Source: a virus
Length of the DNA: 64,000 bases
Reading direction: 5' to 3' (one strand)
IMG/VR virus record: IMGVR_UViG_3300018914_000001
Span: 1 to 64,000 of that record
The translations under genes and the position numbers were made by a program. The notes under the pieces are model-generated. The model worked only from the letters and a program-made list of their open reading frames with translations. It searched no databases and had not been told where the DNA came from. The first letter of the stretch is position 1. Each line of letters starts with the position of its first letter. Positions 32,651 to 37,667 of this stretch are shown piece by piece.

Positions 32651-32680
32651 AGGACGCGCATGAGAGAGTCGAACTCTCAA
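32651..32680 (-). pseudogene. tRNA 3'-half remnant
   Basis: A good T arm (GAGAG-TTCGACT-CTCTC) followed by ATGCGCG and TCC has no matching 5' half upstream. It may be a decayed tRNA or a trans-acting half. Confidence 0.4.
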
Positions 32681-32689
32681 CAGTGATAT

Positions 32690-32764
32690 TGGTGCGGGAG
32701 ACAGGACTCGAACCTGCATAGGCTAGCTCCCAAGGCTAGTGGTCAACCTTTGACCCACTCCCAC
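32690..32764 (-). tRNA. tRNA-Pro (TGG)
   Basis: Acceptor GTGGGAG/CTCCCGC, D arm GGTC/GACC, anticodon arm CTAGC-CTTGGGA-GCTAG, T arm GCAGG-TTCGAGT-CCTGT, encoded ACCA. Confidence 0.93.
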
Positions 32765-32771
32765 ATAAAAT

Positions 32772-32996
32772 CTGTGCGGGCTGTTCTTTGGCGACAACCC
32801 GCCTTTACCACATGTATACTTTAGCCAATGGTCATGACTTCCGCTATCGCATACAGTACAATCTAGTGCGTCAGATTGTTTACGGAAAGGTTTTTCAATC
32901 AACTAGTATCGCGGAAACCTTCGAACCTATGCCCTCATCCCCTTTGGCACGTGTGGCTCTCCCCGCAAAACCATGAGAGCTTTCCCATCTCACTAC
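32772..32996 (-). other. Structured non-coding stretch with a tRNA-like remnant
   Basis: No gene fits here. On the minus strand GCGGGTTGT/ACAGCCCGC forms a strong hairpin at 32772-32803; CAATCT/AGATTG forms another near 32860. At 32911-32966 GCGGGGA and TTTCCGC can pair as an acceptor around GGTTCGAAGG, the outline of a 56-base degenerate tRNA. Confidence 0.4.
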
Positions 32997-33119
32997 CTAA
33001 CAGTCGCCACCGCCACTGTCACAGCTTCCATTGTCAGAGCCGCCATCATCGCCGCCCCAATCACCTCCACCGCCACCAGTTGGGCGCGGTCTACGCTTTG
33101 TGTTGTTGAATCGTTCCAT
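32997..33119 (-). CDS. Small Gly/Asp-rich protein, 40 residues
   Basis: Starts MERFNNTKRRPRPTGGGGGD and continues as glycine, aspartate and serine repeats, ending CDSGGGDC. Ribosome binding site TTGGAGGCG. Probably disordered; the two cysteines near the end could bind metal. It lies between tRNA genes. Confidence 0.55.
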   Translation of the reverse strand: MERFNNTKRRPRPTGGGGGDWGGDDGGSDNGSCDSGGGDC

Positions 33120-33154
33120 TGTACAACGCCTCCAAATATTTGTTAGGTATTACT

Positions 33155-33229
33155 TGGCACACCCTGCTGGAGTCGAACCAACGTCTCAGGATTCGTAGTC
33201 CTGCGCTCTATCCATTGAGCTAAGGATGT
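33155..33229 (-). tRNA. tRNA-Arg (ACG)
   Basis: Acceptor ACATCCT/AGGGTGT, D arm GCTC/GAGC, anticodon arm CAGGA-CTACGAA-TCCTG, T arm GTTGG-TTCGACT-CCAGC, encoded GCCA. Confidence 0.93.
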
Positions 33230-33233
33230 ATAA

Positions 33234-33262
33234 GGTGGAAGCTCAAAGCTACGACTTCCACC
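33234..33262 (-). other. Hairpin between tRNA genes
   Basis: GGTGGAAG and CTTCCACC form an 8-bp stem with a 13-base loop. It may be a processing signal; no T tract follows. Confidence 0.4.
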
Positions 33263-33275
33263 AAAGCTTTGATGA

Positions 33276-33365
33276 TGAGGATTGAGAGGACTCGAACCTC
33301 CACGAAGCCGCTAAGCCTCACACCCGCCACATGGATGCGCGTCTGCCAATTTCGCCACATTCCTC
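33276..33365 (-). tRNA. Class II tRNA with GTG anticodon
   Basis: The body looks like a leucine tRNA: GGCGAAATTGGCAGACGCG in the D region and a long variable arm GAGGC/GCTTC. The anticodon arm is CATCC-ATGTGGC-GGGTG, giving GTG, a histidine anticodon. Acceptor GAGGAAT/AATCCTC has one mismatch; no CCA is encoded (TCA follows). If charged with leucine it would misread CAC codons; if not, it may be a decoy or pseudogene. Confidence 0.6.
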
Positions 33366-33370
33366 ATAGG

Positions 33371-33449
33371 CTCAGGGGGTTGGATTCGAACCAACGAACA
33401 GCGAGTCGCGACACTCACACTGGCATCTGCCGCTTAATGCTACCCCTGA
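33371..33449 (-). tRNA. tRNA with expanded anticodon arm, isotype unclear
   Basis: Acceptor TCAGGGG/CCCCTGA, D arm GCAT/ATGC, T arm GTTGG-TTCGAAT-CCAAC are good. The anticodon arm GTGAG/CTCGC closes an eight-base loop TGTCGCGA, and three extra bases precede it. CGC, TCG and GTC are all possible anticodons. No CCA encoded. Confidence 0.55.
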
Positions 33450-33475
33450 ATAGATAATAATTGCTGACTATTCAG
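33446..33475 (-). ncRNA. Partial element H overlapping a tRNA 5' end
   Basis: CTGAATAG-TCAGCAATTATTAT-CTATTCAG is an 8-bp hairpin whose loop carries CAGCAAT. Its 3' strand shares TCAG with the acceptor stem of the following tRNA, so hairpin and tRNA folding exclude each other. It lacks the TAGGCRC consensus. Confidence 0.4.
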
Positions 33476-33806
33476 CCACGCAGTAACCCATAGGTCAATC
33501 ATACCAAGCACCCATAGACTGTTAATCGTGGATTTAATCGAACTTTCGAAACCTCAGTCCTAAGCTTTGACTCGCCCTATCATTTGGGCATTCAAGAAGA
33601 ATTTTGAGTCTTCAGCTTTAACCACTTGAACTTTGAGATTTGAGCTTTCATCAGCATTTGTAGAATTTCATCAAATATGATGTAACCTCAATATCTTTTT
33701 CCTGAATAAAGGAAACCAAGTAGTTAGATACTATTTTAACGTAAATAGTGGACGAGTATTGAGTTTATGAGTGTTTCGAATAGCCAGCAATCAGTTTATG
33801 TAACCC
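33476..33806 (-). other. Gene-free stretch, 330 bases
   Basis: No convincing gene. Visible structures are GCCC-AAATGATA-GGGC near 33585 and ACTATTT/AAATAGT near 33727-33752. A decayed T-arm-like AGTTCGATT occurs near 33540. Several GAGCTTT/AACTTTG-type repeats are present. Confidence 0.4.
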
Positions 33807-33832
33807 TGACTAGTAAACTACCTAGTCAGGAA
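33807..33832 (-). terminator. Hairpin at the end of the 33822 gene
   Basis: CCTGACTAG and CTAGTCAGG form a 9-bp stem that includes the stop codon TAG. It has no T tract, so it may act on translation or stability. Confidence 0.45.
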
Positions 33833-34445
33833 TCACAATTTTGGTGATCGTGTTGCTTTCAGACAGAGTAAAATCAACTTCGTTCAAGAACTCAGCGATT
33901 TCCTTCTCCATCTTCTCAATCTTCTCACGAAGATTGTTGACAGAAACGAGCTTCGCTTGGTTCTGCTCCAAGAAGGGCTTGGACGTAGACTCGTATTGCT
34001 CTGTCGAGACTTTGGTGTCCTTGCCGAACGTGGACTTAATCAGTTCGTCAAGACGAATCTGAACTTGCTCATTCTCACGTTCAACTCTTGCAACAGCTTG
34101 GTTATACTCAGTGCGAAGCTTGCTCAGCAAGGTCTGCTCATAGACAATCGAAGACTTGCGCTCGATTGCTTCTGCAACAGACATCTCTTTGCCGCCAATC
34201 GTAACCATCGTTACAGCGTTAGACGCTACGATGGCAGACTTGATAGCCTTACGGCGTTCCATCAAGTCAAGGATAGATTGCAAGTGAGATTCTTGCTTCT
34301 TCACGAACTCATCGTTCGAGGTGTAGCCAGTAACCACTTTCTTGCCAGTGGTCATTACAGCGAACTTTCCGCTGTGAATCGTGCTGTTGATACGCGAGTC
34401 AAGCAATTTCAACTCTGCAAGACCGCGAGTTACAGAAATATCCAT
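33822..34445 (-). CDS. Coiled-coil protein, 207 residues
   Basis: No family recognised. It starts MDISVTRGLAELKLLDSRIN; heptad-rich helices span about residues 45-70, 95-130 and 155-190. It is encoded between tRNA-Ser and the gene-free stretch. It might be related to the ter-cluster coiled coil, but no specific motif supports that. Confidence 0.65.
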   Translation of the reverse strand: MDISVTRGLAELKLLDSRINSTIHSGKFAVMTTGKKVVTGYTSNDEFVKKQESHLQSILDLMERRKAIKSAIVASNAVTMVTIGGKEMSVAEAIERKSSIVYEQTLLSKLRTEYNQAVARVERENEQVQIRLDELIKSTFGKDTKVSTEQYESTSKPFLEQNQAKLVSVNNLREKIEKMEKEIAEFLNEVDFTLSESNTITKIVIPD

Positions 34446-34482
34446 GTGGATGATTCCACCTTTCGTTTGAATTTTGAATATA

Positions 34483-34573
34483 TGGCGGCGGGTGAGGGGA
34501 TCGAACCCCCGCTACAGTTCTCCTGTAGTCACCTGTTTTCAAGACAGGAGCATTACCACTCTGCCAACCCGCC
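34483..34573 (-). tRNA. tRNA-Ser (TGA)
   Basis: Class II tRNA: acceptor GGCGGGT/ACCCGCC, anticodon arm CCTGT-CTTGAAA-ACAGG, long variable arm CTACAG/CTGTAG, T loop TTCGATC, encoded GCCA. Confidence 0.93.
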
Positions 34574-34980
34574 ATATTGTTGTGAGCCAGCCAGCACGAT
34601 CCGTTACTAGCCAACCCACAACCGAATTGTGTTAGCCCCACCATCTACATCATCACTCGCTCTCGCGAATCTTTGCGTACTGCCACTTGTAGGAGCTACC
34701 TACTTCGCCGTACTGCTATGCCAAAGGGATGATGCCCACGCTAACACTCACGCACTGAGTAGGATTTTATTTGCAGTGTGTGACCTCGCCTGATTAGCCT
34801 TGCGACTCATCCCTACTGACTATCGCAATGTTACACTAACGCATTTTCAGGCTACAACTTGCATGAGATTTCGGACACTCCGACCACTCAATGTTGACGT
34901 GACATAACACAATCATCAAAGTCTCACTGAGAAGACTTGTATCATTAGGCAATTGCCTGTGTGATACTCACAAAATTTGC
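34574..34980 (-). other. Structured gene-free stretch, about 400 bases
   Basis: No supportable ORF. On the minus strand there are several hairpins: TCGC-GAGA-GCGA near 34660, TCGGA-GTG-TCCGA near 34870, AAGTCT/AGACTT near 34919-34939, and GTATCA/TGATAC enclosing AGGC-AATT-GCCT at about 34937-34967. GCAGTACG occurs twice near 34675 and 34710. It may be a long non-coding RNA or decayed tRNA DNA. Confidence 0.4.
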
Positions 34981-35035
34981 TAGGCGCATTCATTCCTCTA
35001 TGCACGAAGTTTGGTTTGATTGCTGTTAGCGCCTA
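34981..35035 (-). ncRNA. Y-RNA-like stem element I (Cys-type anticodon hairpin)
   Basis: TAGGCGC/GCGCCTA close a 55-base element, and TAACAGCAAT follows the 5' strand. The insert can form CTTC-GTGCATA-GAGG, a seven-base loop with U33 and anticodon GCA (Cys). It lies eight bases after the stop of the upstream protein gene. Confidence 0.65.
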
Positions 35036-35043
35036 TGACTGGG

Positions 35044-35343
35044 TTACTTACCCCAAATTCTTGTGATGATTTTATGACCTTTTTCGTCACGTTTGAACCA
35101 GTCAGGTTTGTGCATTAATGGCGGTTTCTGGCGAAAGTTCACCAGAAGATGAACGTCTGCTTTGTCGCCAGTGACTTTGAAGCCCTCAGACTTCAATTTT
35201 GCCACCCAATCAGCGGCATTGTCTTCCGCTTCAGAGCGTGTTGCACCAGCATCTTGCAGAATAACATCTTTTTCAGTCACTTCAATAGTGTCGCCAATCT
35301 TATTACGCTTGGTGACATGTGCAGTTGCGTAAAACTTATTCAT
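35044..35343 (-). CDS. Hypothetical protein, 99 residues
   Basis: Starts MNKFYATAHVTKRNKIGDTI; basic, mixed alpha/beta. The ATG at 35343 follows AAAGGAGTG. It is bracketed by elements J (in its leader) and I (just after its stop). Unknown function. Confidence 0.6.
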   Translation of the reverse strand: MNKFYATAHVTKRNKIGDTIEVTEKDVILQDAGATRSEAEDNAADWVAKLKSEGFKVTGDKADVHLLVNFRQKPPLMHKPDWFKRDEKGHKIITRIWGK

Positions 35344-35380
35344 ATAATACACTCCTTTAGGGGTGAATTTTCGAGATCAC

Positions 35381-35448
35381 AAGACGCTGTTTGCTTGGGT
35401 GCAAAATTAAAAGTTTTGTCCAATAGTTGTAGTTGCTGTAAGCGTCCT
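35381..35448 (-). ncRNA. Y-RNA-like stem element J (Lys-type anticodon hairpin)
   Basis: AGGACGC/GCGTCTT close a 68-base element, TTACAGCAA follows the 5' strand and GCAAACA precedes the 3' strand. The insert contains CAAAA-CTTTTAA-TTTTG, a perfect tRNA-Lys(TTT)-type anticodon arm. It ends 37 bases before a start codon. Confidence 0.7.
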
Positions 35449-35453
35449 TTGCT

Positions 35454-35541
35454 TGGCGGGTAGAACAGGATTCGAACCTGTGGGGCTGTGACACCCACCA
35501 GCTTTCCAAGCTGGCTCTTTAAACCACTCAGACATCTACCC
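35454..35541 (-). tRNA. tRNA-Ser (GGA)
   Basis: Class II: acceptor GGGTAGA/TCTACCC, anticodon arm CCAGC-TTGGAAA-GCTGG, long variable arm, T arm ACAGG-TTCGAAT-CCTGT, encoded GCCA. Confidence 0.93.
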
Positions 35542-35548
35542 ATTTCAA

Positions 35549-35641
35549 TGGCGGATGGAGAGGGATTCGAACCCTCGCGGCAACTCATCGTCACCCTAGC
35601 TGGTTAGCAACCAGCCCTCTTCACCACTTGAGTACCCATCC
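35549..35641 (-). tRNA. tRNA-Ser (GCT)
   Basis: Class II: acceptor GGATGGG/TCCATCC, anticodon arm GCTGG-TTGCTAA-CCAGC, long variable arm, T arm GAGGG-TTCGAAT-CCCTC, encoded GCCA. Confidence 0.93.
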
Positions 35642-35646
35642 ATCAC

Positions 35647-35702
35647 TAGGCACTATCACATGTTCGATTAAAAGTCGAGTGTGTAATTGCTGTTAGTGCC
35701 TA
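35647..35702 (-). ncRNA. Y-RNA-like stem element K (Lys-type anticodon hairpin)
   Basis: TAGGCACTA/TAGTGCCTA close a 56-base element with 9 bp, and ACAGCAATTA follows. The insert forms CACA/TGTG and TCGA-CTTTTAA-TCGA, a tRNA-Lys(TTT)-type loop. It lies seven bases after the HNH gene stop. Confidence 0.7.
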
Positions 35703-35709
35703 TATAGTT

Positions 35710-36162
35710 TTAGGTCACATGTGACCATAATTTGTATCTTCGTATTGCTGATATAGTTGAATGATGAACCCCATATTTTAATGCCAAGGAAGTATTCGTA
35801 CTTACCTTATCACTTCTGATTGCTCGAACGTCATCCTCTGTTAGTGTAGATTGAGGATTCTTGTTACCTTTCGTTGAACGATCACGTTCAACCATATCAT
35901 GCATATTTTGAACATGTGTTCCTAGTTCAAGATGTTCAGGATTAATGCACATTGGGTTGTCACATTTATGACGAACTAACATGTTATCAGGTATTTCACC
36001 AAAACATTGTTCGTAAATATGCCTGTGCATATAAGTTTTAATACGTATGCCTTTAATCATCTGTTGATGTAAGATATAGCCATCTTTCTTACGCGAGGCA
36101 TGAGATGTACAGATAAAGCAGTTATTCTCATCAATAACGAACTCTACTGGCTTTCTACTCAT
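35710..36162 (-). CDS. HNH endonuclease with C-terminal DNA-binding repeat
   Basis: 150 residues. The HNH core is MHRHIYEQCFGEIPDNM, VRHKCDNPMCINPEHLE (near 85) and HVQNMHDM. The C-terminus (LTEDDVRAIRSDK, LALKYGVHHSTISAI) is the helix-turn-helix repeat common in homing endonucleases. Such free-standing enzymes cut DNA and spread between phages. Start at 36162 behind AAAGGAGGTG. Confidence 0.9.
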   Translation of the reverse strand: MSRKPVEFVIDENNCFICTSHASRKKDGYILHQQMIKGIRIKTYMHRHIYEQCFGEIPDNMLVRHKCDNPMCINPEHLELGTHVQNMHDMVERDRSTKGNKNPQSTLTEDDVRAIRSDKVSTNTSLALKYGVHHSTISAIRRYKLWSHVT

Positions 36163-36187
36163 CTCATTCACCTCCTTTGAAAATCTG

Positions 36188-36264
36188 TGGAGGCGCATGG
36201 GGGAATCGAACCCTCCGAATCGTAGATTGAAAGTCTACTGTGTTATCCACTTCACCAATGCGCC
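36188..36264 (-). tRNA. tRNA-Glu (TTC)
   Basis: Acceptor GGCGCAT/ATGCGCC, D arm GTG/CAC, anticodon arm GTAGA-CTTTCAA-TCTAC, T arm with one mismatch (GAGGG/CCCCC), discriminator T and encoded CCA. Confidence 0.9.
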
Positions 36265-36272
36265 ATACTTCG

Positions 36273-36346
36273 TGGAGACAGGAATGGGATTCGAACCCAC
36301 TAACCTTAGAGTTGCAATCCAAGTCCAGTCCAAACTGGCTCCTGCC
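36273..36346 (-). tRNA. tRNA-Cys (GCA)
   Basis: Acceptor GGCAGGA/TCCTGTC, anticodon arm TTGGA-TTGCAAC-TCTAA, T arm GTGGG-TTCGAAT-CCCAT, discriminator T and CCA. The D arm region GCCAGTTTGGACTGG is compact. Confidence 0.88.
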
Positions 36347-36351
36347 ATGAT

Positions 36352-36410
36352 TGGGGAGAGGATGCGGATTTGCACCGCTCCTAGGATACTAGCTCGAAAG
36401 CCATCCTCTC
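36352..36410 (-). tRNA. Truncated tRNA-like gene without a normal D arm
   Basis: Acceptor GAGAGGA/TCCTCTC, CCCA at the 3' end, T-like arm GCGG-TGCAAAT-CCGC. Only about 20 bases separate the acceptor from a CTAG/CTAG hairpin, and GGC-TTTCGA-GCT is the only anticodon-like loop (CGA or TCG). Possibly a pseudogene or a tRNA mimic. Confidence 0.45.
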
Positions 36411-36418
36411 CATGATAC

Positions 36419-36484
36419 TAGGCGCAATCACTTGGTTCACAGATTGTTAGTCCGTTATATAGCGAGAATTGCTGTTTGCGCCTA
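36419..36484 (-). ncRNA. Y-RNA-like stem element L (anticodon-like hairpin AAC)
   Basis: TAGGCGCAA/TTGCGCCTA close a 66-base element with 9 bp, and ACAGCAATTC follows. The insert forms ACGGA-CTAACAA-TCTGT, a five-pair arm with a seven-base loop, U33 and anticodon AAC. It lies 14 bases after a protein gene. Confidence 0.7.
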
Positions 36485-36498
36485 CAATAATCAGAGGA

Positions 36499-36684
36499 TT
36501 AATCTAAATCATTGCTGATAACGTTTATCTTGTCGTAACCAATTGTAAAGCGTTTAAACCTTAATGTCAACTTCTTTGAGTCTTTCCAATTACCACAAGA
36601 GGTACAATAAGCAACTCTGCCATGTTCTACGTTAGTGAAATTGTCTTCACTTCCGCATTCGCAGACAACTATCAACTTTATCAT
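36499..36684 (-). CDS. Zinc-ribbon protein, 61 residues
   Basis: Two knuckles, CECGSE near residue 8 and CTSCGNW near 28, form a zinc ribbon. The remainder is basic. Start at 36684 behind GAAAGGGGCG. Promoter at 36728-36756. Likely nucleic-acid or protein binding. Confidence 0.65.
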   Translation of the reverse strand: MIKLIVVCECGSEDNFTNVEHGRVAYCTSCGNWKDSKKLTLRFKRFTIGYDKINVISNDLD

Positions 36685-36727
36685 GGCATTATCGCCCCTT
36701 TCATTACCCGAAGTAGTGACATTTACT

Positions 36728-36756
36728 ATCTTACCACATTGCCGCCAACCTGTCAA
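36728..36756 (-). promoter_or_regulatory. Promoter for the zinc-ribbon gene
   Basis: TTGACA, 17 bases, TAAGAT with GTGG before the -10. Confidence 0.85.
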
Positions 36757-36764
36757 CATCTTTT

Positions 36765-36964
36765 TTGTCAGAGTATCGGGCTTGCAATAAGTAAAGGATT
36801 TTGTGAGTCGTTTGAGGAGATGCGCGACTCCTCCTCAAACTCAAAGCTCTCATCTCTGTGCAAAAGCAAAGTGCATTCAATCTCCATCTTATGAAGAGTG
36901 TAGGGGCACTATTCAGAAAGCAAGTGGAGATTGATTTGAAGGATGCCCTTGGCTCATCCTTACA
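36765..36964 (-). ncRNA. Structured ncRNA candidate, about 200 bases
   Basis: After a promoter at 36971-36999 the minus strand carries three clean helices in a row: GGATG/CATCC, TCAATCTCCA/TGGAGATTGA (10 bp around a 42-base loop), and GTTTGAGGAG/CTCCTCAAAC (10 bp, perfect). A 39-codon ATG frame inside lacks a ribosome binding site. No known RNA family is recognised, and the 3' end is not defined by a terminator. Confidence 0.5.
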
Positions 36965-36970
36965 TTCACT

Positions 36971-36999
36971 ATGTTATCATACCATTGCGCTAGTGTCAA
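36971..36999 (-). promoter_or_regulatory. Promoter of the structured ncRNA candidate
   Basis: TTGACA, 17 bases, TAACAT on the minus strand; TATGAT lies in between but at too short a spacing. Confidence 0.65.
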
Positions 37000-37040
37000 C
37001 AACAAATTTTGGAGTCTTTTCGCAAAAGTACGGGAATTTT

Positions 37041-37073
37041 TAAAAAGGTGGCATACCTTTTTGTAGGTATGCC
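37041..37073 (-). terminator. Terminator of the small RNA at 37041-37118
   Basis: GGCATACCT and AGGTATGCC form a 9-bp stem with loop ACAAAA, then ACCTTTTTAAAA. Confidence 0.85.
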
Positions 37074-37118
37074 CAATGGAGAGAAGAGGAGATAGATATG
37101 TAGCTCAGTTCCTGCTAC
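37041..37118 (-). ncRNA. Small RNA with anti-Shine-Dalgarno-like tract
   Basis: A promoter at 37125-37153 and a terminator at 37041-37073 define a transcript of about 78 bases. It begins with hairpin GTAGC/GCTAC, has an unpaired ATCTCCTCTTCTCTCC tract and ends in the terminator. The C/T-rich tract could pair with ribosome binding sites (GGAGA) on mRNAs, the usual layout of a bacterial trans-acting sRNA. Targets are unknown. Confidence 0.65.
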
Positions 37119-37124
37119 TCTTTT

Positions 37125-37153
37125 ATCATACCATCATCTAATAGAGATGTCAA
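37125..37153 (-). promoter_or_regulatory. Promoter of the small RNA
   Basis: TTGACA, 17 bases, TATGAT with ATGG before the -10; it overlaps the end of the HNH gene. Confidence 0.88.
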
Positions 37154-37566
37154 CTCTCCTCGTTTCCTTTTTTCTCGTTACATCGGGTACACATAGGCTG
37201 GTAGTTTTCAATTACGTCCAGCCCCCCTTTAGAACGTGGAATAATATGGTCTTTGGTCATTAAAACCTCATTTCCATCTTCATCCAACGCATAGAGGTTA
37301 AAGTGATAATTGCGATCATACTCAGAGTGCTTCTCCTTGGCAAAGAAGGCTCCTTTGATACCGCATGTTACGCAATCGCAACCCTTTTCCTTGAAGACAT
37401 ACAAGCGTTGAGATGACATCTTGATCTCGTCACCATCAAAGTTGTAACGAAGCTTCTCGTAGCGAGTTTTACCATCCACAATAGACTTGACATGTCCACG
37501 TGGACGATCAGGGCAAACAATATGAGGCAATACAGCTTCAAGCGGATAGATGCTTTTGCGAATCAT
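37150..37566 (-). CDS. HNH endonuclease-like protein
   Basis: 138 residues. CVTCG near 66, then TKDHIIPRSKGGLDVIENYQ near 105 and CTRCNEKKGN near 127 give the DH…N…H-type HNH fold with zinc cysteines. It may cut DNA as a homing or restriction-like nuclease. Promoter at 37636-37664 and a short leader ORF precede it. Confidence 0.85.
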   Translation of the reverse strand: MIRKSIYPLEAVLPHIVCPDRPRGHVKSIVDGKTRYEKLRYNFDGDEIKMSSQRLYVFKEKGCDCVTCGIKGAFFAKEKHSEYDRNYHFNLYALDEDGNEVLMTKDHIIPRSKGGLDVIENYQPMCTRCNEKKGNEES

Positions 37567-37604
37567 ATAGCCTCCCCCTTTGCTTCATTGCAAGTTTTAC
37601 ACAT
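37563..37604 (-). CDS. 13-residue leader peptide
   Basis: A strong ribosome binding site (AGGAGGAATCACC) precedes MCKTCNEAKGEAI, whose stop overlaps the HNH start codon. The CxxCNExKG motif copies the end of the HNH protein (CTRCNEKKGN), so it may be a duplicated remnant. Translation could be coupled. Confidence 0.4.
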   Translation of the reverse strand: MCKTCNEAKGEAI

Positions 37605-37635
37605 TGGTGATTCCTCCTAGAAAAAATATATCCCT

Positions 37636-37664
37636 ATCATATAAAATAATAGGGATAATGTCAA
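37636..37664 (-). promoter_or_regulatory. Promoter for leader peptide and HNH gene
   Basis: TTGACA, 17 bases, TATGAT on the minus strand. Confidence 0.85.
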
Positions 37665-37667
37665 TAG

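Noticed and set aside
32997-33119. RTX-type calcium-binding repeat protein
   Set aside because: The Gly/Asp-rich sequence lacks the nonapeptide period.
33822-34445. Structural (tail fibre) protein
   Set aside because: The coiled coil could suggest it, but no virion genes are nearby and no motif supports the idea.
34399-34644. Minus-strand protein frame over tRNA-Ser
   Set aside because: It is read from tRNA and gene-free sequence without a ribosome binding site.
29267-36484. CRISPR array
   Set aside because: The repeated units are irregularly spaced by hundreds of bases, enclose tRNAs and genes, and vary with compensating changes; no cas genes are present.
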